From Leishmania donovani (taxonomy: Eukaryota > Euglenozoa > Kinetoplastea > Trypanosomatida > Trypanosomatidae), in contig NC_018260.1 in the NCBI RefSeq assembly GCF_000227135.1, positions 1 to 64,000 on the forward strand: a DNA stretch of 64,000 bases, written 5' to 3'. Below, piece after piece: positions 8,583-18,119 of the stretch (the stretch's first letter is position 1; each line of letters opens with the position of its first letter). A program made the translations under genes and the position numbers. The notes below the pieces were generated by a model. That model had not been told where the DNA came from and did no database searches. It saw only the letters and a list, made by a program, of their open reading frames with translations.

Positions 8583-10145
8583 TCACGCAGCCGGCCCAGT
8601 GGCGGCGGCGGCCGCATCGGTGGCGCCAGCGAGAGTCAGCATGTCGTGGAGCACGCCGCCGATGAACGACCGGCATGCGCTTTCCCGGGCAGTGGTGTAG
8701 CGCGTAGAAATGGCGCGGCCGATGAGCTTCAGCTCGCCTGCGGCGCCGGACTGCATTGTCACCTCGAAGATCCTCTGATGAGGTTTAGCAAAACGGTCGA
8801 GGTACTCCGTCAGAGGCTCCCCATTTGTGTCGAAAGGCACGCCATTCCGCGCGTCGGACATCTTGTCGTAAAATCGGGGGTCGCGCACCTGCTTTTTGAA
8901 TTTTGTGCGGCGCACAATGTGGCCGTCCTCTGGCTGGGAAGTCCCGTAGATGTCGGCGAAGGACGGGGTCGAGGCAACGTCCACCCAGCCGGCAAAGGCT
9001 GGTCCGCGTTGGTAGGCAACCCGCTCCTGCGCAGACAGCCAACCGTCCGTCGCTGCTGTGGAAGATGCCGGCGCCGCAGCCGCCTCGGGCGCAGGTTCAA
9101 GCTGTCGAGCTACGAGTTCTTGTGTGCGGCGTCGCCACACATCCACAGCATCCATCAGGCCAGGGCCACTGGCCAGACTGCTGGGCAACGGCGAACCTCC
9201 AGTAAGGGACTCGAGAGTAATATCCCGCGCCTTGGTGCCAGTTGGACTAAATCCTGCAACAAGAGCAAGCCCATCAGCATCGCCTTCGCGGCTGTTGCCA
9301 ACGGCAGCTCCATGGTTTGGTGGTGGCCTCTCTGATGGCGGAGCTTGAGCTGCGCGCGTGTACTCAGCGGACTGCTCGGAGTTGCCAGGCAACACGCGAG
9401 ATCGAGTGGTGTAGTGCACTGATAGACCTTGCACTGCTAGGATCGCCTCTGCCAGATTCATTGCCGGGAAGTGCTCAAGTGCGCGGAGCAGCAACCTGGA
9501 GGCTTGCCTGGGCACGTTCGACTCATCATCCAGCTGGTACACGTGATCCAGAACGCGCGTGGCCGCATCTAGTCCCAAACTCTGGTGCACAGCACCGACA
9601 AAGTGCGAGAACTTCCATCCAAGCGAACTCTGCCCACAAGGAAGCAGCGCCACCTGGTACGACGTTCCCGCGACGTCCTGACTCCTGAGCAGCGGCGTTT
9701 CCGCCTCCAAGAAATGCAGAGGAGATGCAGCAGACGGGTCACTCGACTCGCAATCGGCCTCTTCGCGGGTCAGCCCCATCGCGTCGAAGTGCAACTCCTT
9801 GGCAAAAAGCCGCAAGGCGAAGTGATTGTGAAGGACAGCGTTAAGCTCGCTTGCAGCGTTGGTGGTGAGCGTGATGCCGCGTCGGGAGCAGTACTTCAGC
9901 ACCGCGCCGGACAGGTAACGATCGACAAGAGCATCTCCCAAGGTGGTGAGCTGGTGCTGGTGCGCATCAAACTGCGTCGTGAAGAGAGGCGAAAAAGGCG
10001 CGGCGGGCGTATGAGAAAGGCTACCGGGCGTCTTTTCTGGCAACGCAGGAGCGTACTCTACGCCGCACTGGCGAAGTGCCTGCAGAAAACACCTGTACGC
10101 GGTCGAGTTCACTCGGGTAGCTCGCAGAACGAGGCCTCGCCGCAT
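8583..10145 (-). CDS. Mitochondrial RNase III-fold/dsRBD protein, mL44-like
   Basis: This 520-residue protein begins MRRGLVLRATRVNSTAYR, a typical mitochondrial presequence. Residues 64-80 (HQLTTLGDALVDRYLSG) align with the RNase III signature LEFLGD, keeping the Asp (D71) but with Thr (T67) in place of the catalytic Glu. Helices continue to about residue 120. Near the C-terminus (about 460-505) 'FEVTMQSG...GRAISTRYTTARESACRSFI' has the shape of a dsRNA-binding domain. A catalytically dead RNase III plus dsRBD is the build of mitoribosomal mL44 and of several kinetoplastid RNA-editing proteins. An upstream in-frame ATG at 10220 was rejected because no AG acceptor separates it from the polypyrimidine tract at 10228-10275. 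Confidence 0.7.
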   Translation of the reverse strand: MRRGLVLRATRVNSTAYRCFLQALRQCGVEYAPALPEKTPGSLSHTPAAPFSPLFTTQFDAHQHQLTTLGDALVDRYLSGAVLKYCSRRGITLTTNAASELNAVLHNHFALRLFAKELHFDAMGLTREEADCESSDPSAASPLHFLEAETPLLRSQDVAGTSYQVALLPCGQSSLGWKFSHFVGAVHQSLGLDAATRVLDHVYQLDDESNVPRQASRLLLRALEHFPAMNLAEAILAVQGLSVHYTTRSRVLPGNSEQSAEYTRAAQAPPSERPPPNHGAAVGNSREGDADGLALVAGFSPTGTKARDITLESLTGGSPLPSSLASGPGLMDAVDVWRRRTQELVARQLEPAPEAAAAPASSTAATDGWLSAQERVAYQRGPAFAGWVDVASTPSFADIYGTSQPEDGHIVRRTKFKKQVRDPRFYDKMSDARNGVPFDTNGEPLTEYLDRFAKPHQRIFEVTMQSGAAGELKLIGRAISTRYTTARESACRSFIGGVLHDMLTLAGATDAAAAATGPAA

Positions 10146-10227
10146 GGTGTCGTGTGCGTCGGTGAGGTGCAGACCGGCGCGAAATCCTACAGGAGCAGGC
10201 AACTCTCTCGCGCATCGCAAGCAACGC

Positions 10228-10275
10228 GAAATAGAAAGGGAAGGTAGAGGCAGTGGGAGGGAGGAGGAGCGGAAG
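10228..10275 (-). promoter_or_regulatory. Polypyrimidine tract / trans-splice acceptor
   Basis: On the minus strand this reads as CT-rich sequence followed by the first AG dinucleotides only after the ATG at 10220. The mature mRNA would therefore begin inside the longer reading frame, which favours translation from the ATG at 10145. Confidence 0.5.
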
Positions 10276-10873
10276 TTGGTACACCCGCCAGCAGAGACTG
10301 CGGGACATCCTCACTGAATCGCAGAGAATTGCACAGGAGTGCTCGTGTGTTTGCGTGCGTGTGTGGTTCAAGCGACTAAAGTGGATGCAAATGAGAGACA
10401 GAGTTGTTGCCAGTCGATACTTCGCTGCCTATCCTGACTAATCTGTTTAAAAAAGGGTGTTTTCGCTTGCTCCAGCGGGTAGCAACACTCAATTCAGTAC
10501 AGGCTATCACCACCTCAACTCCCTTCCCCCTCTTTCTCGCAACAATTTATTCGCCACTTGTAGGCGTCCTCATTGTCGCCGTATTGCCCTTCTCCGCACG
10601 TGTTGTGGCACTTTGTCCTTGACGAGAGCTGGCGGCTCTCTGTATTCAGTGAGTCACCTGGGGAACTCGTTAGCGAGAAGTACGCAGGCGTCGGCGCAAG
10701 AAAATAAGAAAGCGAAACAAAATCGGCAGTAGGCGACAGAGGAAAAAGAGGGAACGCCACGCACACACACAAAACTCACTTCCACGTCCACTGCACTGCG
10801 GCTACACGCGGGCACAGACAAGAGCAACAGCATACACGATGTGCCGGTCAAGGAAAGAGAAGGAGCTCTCTAG
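10276..10873. other. Intergenic spacer
   Basis: No supported gene. It would hold the 3' untranslated region of the FOP-like gene. Short A-runs and a (CA)n stretch (10763-10770) are present. Confidence 0.4.
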
Positions 10874-11626
10874 TTACTGCGTGAGACGCTCCACTTCTTC
10901 GCAGTGGGCGTATCCATCCATCGTGCCTTCAGCGTCGGAAAAGGGAATGGAGTCCTCGTACCTGTCCAGTTCGTACTGCACATCCGCATCTTGCGGTTGT
11001 GCCACGGCAACGGTCTGTTCCTGTGAGGCCGAGCTAGACGAGGAAGCGACGGGAGAAGCCGGTGGCTTGGCCGCCGGGATGCTGACCGTGGCCTGCGACG
11101 CAGTTGTCACGGCAGTGGCATTCGATGAGCCGACGCCCGGGATCTGTCTCGTCGGCTCGTACAGCTGAACTAGTCGCTCCAGCAGGGACCCGTCGCCCGG
11201 CAATCGTGCCAGATCACCGAGAAGGGCGGAGCGCTCATTGAAAAGAAGATGCAGACTGCTTTCCACGTCAAGCACACCAGCAGTCTGCTGGAGATGGTAG
11301 TGCTGAAGAAAGTCGTGGAGCAGCAGCAGGCATACCTTGGCATGGGTGGTGAGTGTCAGCGGTCGTATGAAAGGACCAACAGCGGCGTTTTGAAGCTCAT
11401 CGTCACCGCGAATCAACGCCAGGGCAGTGGCGCGCAGTTGAGCCCGTATCTTTCCAAGTGCCCCAGATGCCGTTAGCGCGCTCACAAGCGCGTCCTGAAG
11501 CTGCAGCAGGGCTGCATTCGATTCGCTCCCTTCCTCAATTTGAGTTGTGTCATCTGGCCTGAATTCATCCATGCCGTCCTGCAGGCGAAGTACGATAGTA
11601 GGCAACGCGTCAGCTGCTTCGTGCAC
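10874..11626 (-). CDS. FOP/CEP43-like basal body protein with TOF-LisH domain, 250 aa
   Basis: Residues 39-75 (LQDALVSALTASGALGKIRAQLR and following) match the TOF motif of FOP (FGFR1OP/CEP43), OFD1 and FOR20. Residues 94-126 (AKVCLLLLHDFLQHYHL followed by QTAGVL) are a LisH dimerisation helix pair in the same arrangement. FOP-family proteins sit at centrioles and basal bodies and, in animals, act with CEP350 and CEP19 to start intraflagellar transport. The rest is low-complexity Ser/Ala/Gln with an acidic tail. The length is shorter than human FOP (399) but longer than FOR20 (174). An alternative start at M19 (MDEFRPDD) would not affect the domain. The paralogue (FOP or FOR20) cannot be decided by eye. 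Confidence 0.75.
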   Translation of the reverse strand: MHEAADALPTIVLRLQDGMDEFRPDDTTQIEEGSESNAALLQLQDALVSALTASGALGKIRAQLRATALALIRGDDELQNAAVGPFIRPLTLTTHAKVCLLLLHDFLQHYHLQQTAGVLDVESSLHLLFNERSALLGDLARLPGDGSLLERLVQLYEPTRQIPGVGSSNATAVTTASQATVSIPAAKPPASPVASSSSSASQEQTVAVAQPQDADVQYELDRYEDSIPFSDAEGTMDGYAHCEEVERLTQ

Positions 11627-12161
11627 GCGTCGCAGGCAGAAGGAAGAAATGACAAGGAGACGAGAAGGACAGAAAAGTGGCGCAGTAAATGAAAACTAGA
11701 AAGAGGCAGGGAGGGAGAGAAAGCGACGCGATGCGTGAGAGACGCACGCGCAGTCTCACACCAGACCAGCAGTCCATACAGGGAGTGCCACAAAAAAAAA
11801 GCAAACAACAACAAAGGCGGTTGTCGGTGTTTCCACAGGGCAGGCGGAGGATGGAGAGGGAGGAAGAGGGTGCTGAGCAACCACTAAAGCGCGGCTCACG
11901 CCCGTCCTGCGAATAAATCGCTTCCGTTCAAGCGCTTTAGACGGCATCATGTATTGCGCGTTGAAACAAACGTGTTATCCCTCTGTTCAGACTTCAGACA
12001 TACACTTTTTTGGGGGAGGGGGGAAGGAGGGGCTGCGTGCGCTCCCCTACGGAAAGCCAACACGGACAAACAGGCACACGAGATAGGTTAGCTTAAACGT
12101 CTGGAAAGGGGGCGGACCTTGACCGCGATCCGAGGCCGGCAGTGATCTTTCCCCTGGAACA
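11627..12161. other. Intergenic spacer with polypyrimidine tract
   Basis: The plus strand at 11636-11730 is purine-rich, giving a CT-rich splice-acceptor region for the FOP-like gene on the minus strand. The remainder would be the 3' untranslated region of the WD40 gene. Confidence 0.45.
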
Positions 12162-13472
12162 TTACCAAAAAGTCTCTGCGAAGCGGTAGAATTTGGCGGT
12201 GCCGTCGTCGCTTGTGCTCGCGAGGACGGTCGAGGTGGTCACAAGACTGAGGACCATGCGACGGTGGCCCATGAGCAACGCTAGCGGCTCCTGCGCCGAG
12301 GACCGTCCGTCCCATACGCGGATCTTGCCGTCACTGCACCCGGCGGCGATCAGGTGCGAGTGAGACCACAAAGCGGGAATGACGCTTTCGCCCACCTCCC
12401 ATGTCGCACGAGCAGAGAAGTCGGCGACGTTCCACACAATGACGCGGCAGTCACAGCTGGCCGTCAAGAGGAGCAGAGAGCTCTCGTTGATGGCCAGCGA
12501 CTCGATGGCCTGCTCGTGCAGGTCCTCGAAGTGCGTCACTACCTTGCCACTTCGTAAGGAGATCACATGCAACGTGCCATCTTCGCAGCCCACTACGCAC
12601 TGGTCGTCGTTCACAAATTGCAGCGCTGTGATGCCAGCACTGTCGGGGCTGAGATCCTTCGATATGCAAAGCTCTTGATCCCCGGTTTTGGGGTTGAAAA
12701 CGGCAACGGTGCCGTCGCTGCTGCCCGTCACCAGCTTCTTGACGTCTGGTGACCAGGCAGTGCAGGTAACAGCGCCGCGGTGGCCAACAAAGTACATGAC
12801 GAGAGTGCCCTTGACAGTGTTCCACATCGCGGCTTGCGCGTCGTCGGCGCCGGCGGCGAGGATGAGACTGGAGGGGTGCCACAAGAGCGTCATGATCTCG
12901 CCGTAGAGATCGCACAGTGTGTGCTTGCGCTCCCATGTCTCTGTCGACCATATAGCGACGCTGGAATCGAGACTGCCACTGGCCAGCCACTGCCCGTTCG
13001 GGGAAAAGGAGAGAAGACTAACCGTGTCGGTGTGCCCCGTGAGAGCGGCCTTGAGCACCGGCTCCTTGCCAGCGTGGTCCATCTCCAAGACGTACACCTC
13101 CTCCCCTTCCCCGCCCACAGCAAAGATGCGCTCATTCTGTGGGTGCACTGCGATGGCATGAAGAGGCTTTTTCGCCGGCGCCACGAACGTTGCGAAGGCG
13201 TCGTCGTGCTCCGGCTCATGGTCGGGGGCCGCGTTGAGATCCTCCACCTCGGCACCCAGATGCAGACCCCCACACTCCTCCTCGTTATCTCTGTTTTGCA
13301 CATCCATCTCGGCATGATTATCGACGATATCAGAGGCATCGTCGCCGTCCTCCTCGGGCACGGCAGCCTCGTCGAGAATCTCAATGCCGGGGTCCTCGAG
13401 ATCGATGAAGGCCTCCTCGGCCTCCTCAAGGTCCTCGACGAGGCCCTCGCGGATCGGAAGGTGGTAAGGCAT
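12162..13472 (-). CDS. WD40 repeat protein, AAMP/Sqt1 family, 436 aa
   Basis: A strongly acidic N-terminus (about residues 1-100, with runs of E and D) precedes a WD40 propeller covering the rest. Repeats are seen at 'GHTDTVSLLSFSPNGQWLAS', 'GEIMTLLWHPSSLILAAGAD', 'GHRGAVTCTAWSPDVKKLVT', and onward to 'GHRRMVLSLVTTSTVLASTS', about seven to eight blades. An acidic N-terminus plus an eight-bladed propeller is the build of human AAMP and yeast Sqt1. Sqt1 is a dedicated chaperone of ribosomal protein uL16, and the acidic tail binds the basic client. A role in cytoplasmic ribosome assembly is therefore inferred. The length matches the family (about 430 residues). Confidence 0.8.
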   Translation of the reverse strand: MPYHLPIREGLVEDLEEAEEAFIDLEDPGIEILDEAAVPEEDGDDASDIVDNHAEMDVQNRDNEEECGGLHLGAEVEDLNAAPDHEPEHDDAFATFVAPAKKPLHAIAVHPQNERIFAVGGEGEEVYVLEMDHAGKEPVLKAALTGHTDTVSLLSFSPNGQWLASGSLDSSVAIWSTETWERKHTLCDLYGEIMTLLWHPSSLILAAGADDAQAAMWNTVKGTLVMYFVGHRGAVTCTAWSPDVKKLVTGSSDGTVAVFNPKTGDQELCISKDLSPDSAGITALQFVNDDQCVVGCEDGTLHVISLRSGKVVTHFEDLHEQAIESLAINESSLLLLTASCDCRVIVWNVADFSARATWEVGESVIPALWSHSHLIAAGCSDGKIRVWDGRSSAQEPLALLMGHRRMVLSLVTTSTVLASTSDDGTAKFYRFAETFW

Positions 13473-14133
13473 GCTGTCTGATACGCACCGCAGACAGGAA
13501 GAGAGTTATGGGCACAGGTTCGCGCGCGTGTACAACTCTGCGCAGTGAATGTGGAAAGGGTAACCAGAAACAGCCAACAGAGCTGTACGCTGCGCTGCGG
13601 GTGGCACAGTGCCAAGACAGGAGTGCGAGAGGCAAGCAAAAATGGGATGTGTGAGAGTGTCGGTCACGACGCGCGGGGTGGTGAACGCAAGTGCGAAGGA
13701 GCGATCCGGAGCAGACGAGAGCACGGCGACGCGGTAAGCTCAACGTCCAGCACACGTAATGCAGAGTGGCAAGGAGCAAGACAGATGCACAGCAAGACAT
13801 GGGGGCAGTCTCCCAGGGCAGAAGATACTCGTTCTGTCTCGTGTGCACATGTGGAGGCTGAACGCAGCGCAATACAACAAATCGCCCTGTGTCCGTTTAC
13901 CCGGCAAAGGCGTCGAGCGGCGACAGCTGAGAGTGAAAGGTGGTGAAACCAGGTCGCATGATTCGCTGCTGTGCTGATGGTATTGTACATAGGTGCCTCC
14001 CGCACACAGCTGTCCGTTGGACGTGTAAGTGTATACAAACGCACACTGCTGCGGCTACGCGCAGTATCGAGCCTAAAGTAAAAGGTGGAGCACACTCCAC
14101 ACGAGCCCCTGCCCCTTCTATACGCAGCGTCAC
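13473..14133. other. Intergenic spacer
   Basis: No supported gene. The plus strand is purine-leaning around 13615-13710, compatible with a splice acceptor for the WD40 gene. Confidence 0.4.
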
Positions 14134-16221
14134 TCAGCGCTTGCTGGCGATGGTCTCGCGAATACCGGCGTGAGTGATCTTGGCAAGGTCTTTGTCCCGT
14201 ACAGCGAGCTGACGACCGCCAACGAGCTTTCCGAGAATCGAAACCGCCAAATCGCGCACCTCGGGGTTGGGGTGGTTCACCGTGGGGAGAAGTAGTTTGT
14301 GGAGCACCTGCTCGGAATGGAAGCCGGCGCTGTCCACGTGTAGGCGACCGTTTTCCACAAGCAGCTGAAACAAACTCAAGCGCGCGAGCTGCGCCCTCGC
14401 ATTGCTGAATGGCAGATTTCGCCTCTCCTTGTCTGTTGGCTCCATCAACGCAGCTGACAGGATAGAGCTGGACGGGATGGCGGCGGTCTTCACGTACAGT
14501 GTCAGGGTCGTGAGCGCCTCATCGCGGATGCGCTGAAGGTTGTCGCTGCATCGCGTGAGGAGGCGCGGGAGGAGGGCAACGAGAGGCGAGAGAACACCGC
14601 CGATGCACTTGGATGTGTCGTCGAGACACATGCGAACAAAAGTGCACGCCGCGAACACCACATTCGGGATCGAGTCCTGAAGGCCGTACGCGTTGAGGTC
14701 TAGAAAGCGAAGTAGTGCATCCTCGACAGCCTGCGCAGGAGACGGCAGCATATCCATCTTCTCGGTCAGCACAATCAAGGCGGCCTCCCGCAACTTGAAG
14801 CTTCGCGAAAACAAGCACGCCACTGTGAAGCTGCCGACGGCGGCAATAAGAAACTGGATGTCGAAGCCAGGATTCGCGAGTGCCACGGAGGCGACCTCTT
14901 CGCTCCCAGCGCAGGAGAGAATCGCGTGTGCGACGGCCTTTTCGCGCGGCTCTAGCGTGTCCACGTTGATTACCTGTGCTTCCTGTTCGTTCGCCTCGAT
15001 CGCGTCAGGTGCGGGAGACTTCACATTCTCGACAGCTTCATCGGCGTGCGGCGTGCCAGCCATGGAGACAGGCGTGGAGGGAAGGCTGACATTATACCGG
15101 AGGTGGCTCGCGACACCGGAGACCCACTCGCCACTTCGGGCAGAGGGTGGCGCCGCTGCCGGAGAAGGCAGAGAGGTCTCTTCGAACAGCTGCTCAACCA
15201 GCGTGTTCATGCGAATCTTCAACTTCTGCGCGGTGTCGAAATGCTCGTCAATTATGGCCTGCACCTTGTCTTGCTCAAGTTCGTAGACCTCCCTGGCCCG
15301 GCTATTCAACAGCGCCAGCTTGTCCCGGCACTCGGCGGCGACGTGATAGTCCTCGATCGCCACCGCCTCCGCCTTGAGTGACACCAGCTCCTCGGAGCGA
15401 CGCAGAAAGAAGTCCTCAAACTCAAGGATACGGACAGAGCGGAAGATCCCGCTCGGCACGGCGTGAGAGGGCGCCCCGCCGCCGTAGGACAAGCGAGCCT
15501 GTTGCGGGGACGTCAAAGAGGCGAGGGGCATGGACTTGCCACCACCCTCGTTCGCATTCGACGCGCTTTTCGCGCGCGGGCCGTCGAGCGAGACCAAGGC
15601 CGGTGGCGTGCCAGATGACTGCCGCTTCGTCGCTGCCTGCTTTGTCGGCGGCGCAGCCGAGTTGCGGCGCCGGGGCGGTGTCTCGACTCCAGGCAGCCGA
15701 TCGGCGTGGAATGCGATCGGCTCGATCAGGTACCCGCTGCACTCCAGAGAGTAGATTCCGACCTGATGCCCTGTGTTGTAGGCGTTGATGAAAGGGCGGT
15801 CAAAGAGTAGCTTCAGGAAATAGGCCTCTGTTTTGAGGTGGACCGTTTTGCGTTCCTTCGACTTGAAGTGCGACTGTTCGTTGCTGTTGAAGTCCACGGA
15901 GCCAAGCTTGACAAACCGCACGTTGCGGAACGACGGTGGGTTGTCCCAGTCGTCGCCTTCGGAGAGCTTCGCAACGCGCACCTCCACTTTCGTCGCGATC
16001 TTTGCCTCATGAGAGAGAATGCGAAGCTGCTGCAACCACACGTTACCCTGAAAGCGAATGACTAAAGTTTGTGGCGTCTTGCCGTGGCGCGCGCTCTGCC
16101 AGCCAGCCGGTATCGGCGATCCAGGCTTTACCTCACCGTTGCATCCGCCCAGCTCTGATACAGGATGATGCGGATCCTCGCTGGTGCAAAACAGTACATC
16201 GTAGGGAAGAGCGACCGACAT
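14134..16221 (-). CDS. CEP104: CEP104-like ciliary tip / basal body protein, 695 aa
   Basis: The N-terminal ~165 residues form a beta-rich jelly-roll-like domain (VIRFQGNVWLQQLRILSHE, then 'AKIATKVEVRVAK', then 'YSLECSGYLI'), as in CEP104. A coiled-coil region with 'EDYHVAAECRDKLALLNSRA' and 'HFDTAQKLKIRMNTL' follows at about 275-350; CEP104 proteins have such paired 'YD.AK..K' helices here. Residues of about 410-690 are helical-repeat (TOG-like) sequence, with 'AVAHAILSCAGSEEVASVAL' and 'LLPTVNHPNPEVRDLAVSIL'. CEP104 binds tubulin at the tips of cilia and controls microtubule growth. The human protein is 925 residues with C-terminal zinc fingers, which are absent here. The start at 16221 follows a CT-rich minus-strand tract at 16322-16254. 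Confidence 0.75.
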   Translation of the reverse strand: MSVALPYDVLFCTSEDPHHPVSELGGCNGEVKPGSPIPAGWQSARHGKTPQTLVIRFQGNVWLQQLRILSHEAKIATKVEVRVAKLSEGDDWDNPPSFRNVRFVKLGSVDFNSNEQSHFKSKERKTVHLKTEAYFLKLLFDRPFINAYNTGHQVGIYSLECSGYLIEPIAFHADRLPGVETPPRRRNSAAPPTKQAATKRQSSGTPPALVSLDGPRAKSASNANEGGGKSMPLASLTSPQQARLSYGGGAPSHAVPSGIFRSVRILEFEDFFLRRSEELVSLKAEAVAIEDYHVAAECRDKLALLNSRAREVYELEQDKVQAIIDEHFDTAQKLKIRMNTLVEQLFEETSLPSPAAAPPSARSGEWVSGVASHLRYNVSLPSTPVSMAGTPHADEAVENVKSPAPDAIEANEQEAQVINVDTLEPREKAVAHAILSCAGSEEVASVALANPGFDIQFLIAAVGSFTVACLFSRSFKLREAALIVLTEKMDMLPSPAQAVEDALLRFLDLNAYGLQDSIPNVVFAACTFVRMCLDDTSKCIGGVLSPLVALLPRLLTRCSDNLQRIRDEALTTLTLYVKTAAIPSSSILSAALMEPTDKERRNLPFSNARAQLARLSLFQLLVENGRLHVDSAGFHSEQVLHKLLLPTVNHPNPEVRDLAVSILGKLVGGRQLAVRDKDLAKITHAGIRETIASKR

Positions 16222-17034
16222 GGTGATGTCAATGCCCTTTCAGACAGCTTTCTGTGAAGATGAGGGAGGAGCGGACAGAAAAAGAGAGAGGCCGGAAAAA
16301 AGATGAGGCGGAAAGAGCGCTTAAAACACAGGAAGCGATCCAATCGCTGCCGTTTGTGCGCTAGTGAGAGTGCGAGGTTCAACAATTGGTCGTGGTAGCC
16401 ACAGAGACACGCCAATGACGAGGTGAACACACAGGAGGCTCTATGCATTATGCCTTGAACACTCGACAGTGCGGTCATCACACAAGATAATGGTTAAGGG
16501 CAGAGTGGGCCGCGAACGGCACGTAACGCGCCGGTACGACGGGCCAGTGGGCCTCTCCGTCCGCTGGAAGAGCTACCAGGGCACGCCGGAGAGAAAGAGG
16601 AATGAGGAAGACCACGACTCACTTTTTTGCTCTTCCTCCTTCACTACCACCACCAACGATGCAATCTCTTCCAAGCAAATGCACACGCGCTGACGTATGT
16701 GTGTGTGTGTGTGTGTGTGTGGTGGAAGAGCGGCACTGCTACACCACTCTGAAATGCCAGCGTCTCATGTTACCCTCGTGGTTTTTCCATTTTAGGTGAC
16801 GCACAAATGCAGGCGCAATGCCACGCAACAGCGGCATGCGCGCGTCTCTCCATGCCGGCGTCCCCTTTCGGCGCTTCACCCTGGAGTGGACTGCTGCTCT
16901 TCCTCAAAGAACACGTGGCGCCTAGACAGCAAAGGGTAACAGGAGAAAAATAAGAGAATAAAGCATCATCATAGGCCTCCGAATGACACGCATTCACCAC
17001 CCACCGACACTAAACGAACCACGCGCCAGGCAGT
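16222..17034. other. Intergenic spacer with polypyrimidine tract and GT microsatellite
   Basis: It contains the splice-acceptor region for the CEP104-like gene (plus-strand purines at 16254-16322) and a (GT)n microsatellite at about 16698-16721. No gene is supported. Confidence 0.5.
16698..16721. repeat. (GT)n microsatellite
   Basis: About twelve uninterrupted GT units in the spacer between the CEP104-like gene and the next gene upstream in the transcription unit. Confidence 0.85.
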
Positions 17035-17577
17035 TCACGACGCCCTAGTAACGGGGGAACAAGGCAACTCTGTGATAACCTGAGTGTAGCTGTTCTGCAT
17101 GCTCGGGAGGAACCGTGGATTTAGTGGTCCATCAGTTTCGTCGTACCACTCAGACGGGGCGTCGCGACGCCGCGCCTGCCGCTGAGAATCCATAGCTTTC
17201 TTTGCGTGCGCCTCGAGTTCTTGGCGCCGCAGCAGCACCATCTCCGCAACCCGCGCAGCGCCGGTGGTTGTCGTCAGAGGATACTTGTCTACCTGGATGC
17301 CGCGGCGCTCGAGCTCGCGCTCGAAGGCACCACGGCCGCTATGATGAAGGCCCATGTTGTTGTTGTAGCTCTGTGTGGCGCGCCGGGCATTGACGCTGTT
17401 GCGCGTCTGCAGCCGCTCCATCCCATAGTACCACCGCATCGTCGACCGCGCGGACAAGTACTTGTTGGCATCAAAGTCGTTCACATGGTCCTCGTCCCAG
17501 AGACCTGTGCCCCTCTTGTACTTCATCGTGAAGCCGCCAAAGCAGAGGGACGAGCGCCGCATTATTCCTTGCTGCAT
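17035..17577 (-). CDS. Small basic protein, probable mitochondrial, 180 aa
   Basis: The chosen start gives MQQGIMRRSSLCFGGFTMKYKRG, a basic, hydroxylated N-terminus fitting mitochondrial import. The body is rich in Arg, Asn and Tyr (for example 'DFDANKYLSARSTMRWYYGM') and contains an Arg-rich helix around 'MDSQRQARRRDAPSEWYDE'. There is no membrane segment. The frame is open up to 17856, but the CT-rich tract on the minus strand (about 17725-17680) and the next AG place the mRNA start below that, leaving the ATG at 17577 (or 17562) as first. Its composition resembles kinetoplastid-specific mitoribosomal proteins, but I cannot name it. Confidence 0.6.
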   Translation of the reverse strand: MQQGIMRRSSLCFGGFTMKYKRGTGLWDEDHVNDFDANKYLSARSTMRWYYGMERLQTRNSVNARRATQSYNNNMGLHHSGRGAFERELERRGIQVDKYPLTTTTGAARVAEMVLLRRQELEAHAKKAMDSQRQARRRDAPSEWYDETDGPLNPRFLPSMQNSYTQVITELPCSPVTRAS

Positions 17578-18119
17578 TAATCGGCCAAATCGCGTCGAGC
17601 TTGCTCCTCGCTGGGAGACGCCGTTAGCGAGGAATGACGATAAGCGACGTTTTCGCGTCACAATCGGCTTGCCAAGCGCAAAAAAAGAGAAACCAAAAAG
17701 AGAAGCGAGAAAAAGAGGCGACAGGTGAGCACCCAAAAGTGTCAACACAGCTGAAAGAAAGTTCACTGTGCATGTCAGTGGGAGAGAGGGGGGTGCGGGG
17801 TCGAGCACGTCCCCAGAGCGAGCTTCGCGAGCCACCAGTCTCCACTGAAGACACAAAAACGTTTTATTTTGTGGGGCTCTCGCATGTATGCTGGCCGACA
17901 GTCGACTTTTTTTGGTGTTCTCCTTCGAATGCGGGAAAGGTGCGGAGTGCTGAGATGCACCTCACTACGGAAACAAACATCAAGGAAGCTGTGCGTGACA
18001 CGCACCAGCAGACAGGCACTCGGAAGGCACGCACGCGCACAAACAAAAAGCGACGCGAACGATTGATAGACTGCGGTAAGGCTCAGCTGCGCGCAGGCCC
18101 CCTACGACGAGTCGCTGTC
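17578..18119. other. Intergenic spacer
   Basis: It holds the splice-acceptor tract at about 17680-17725 (minus-strand CT-rich). No gene is supported in the rest. Confidence 0.4.

Noticed and set aside
8104..8617. Long reading frames crossing the N gaps on both strands
   Set aside because: They run through unknown bases and homopolymers inside a repeat; similar apparent frames at 23.3-24.7, 35.4-36.1, 45.0-45.8, 47.5-48.2 and 58.0-58.9 kb were rejected for the same reason.
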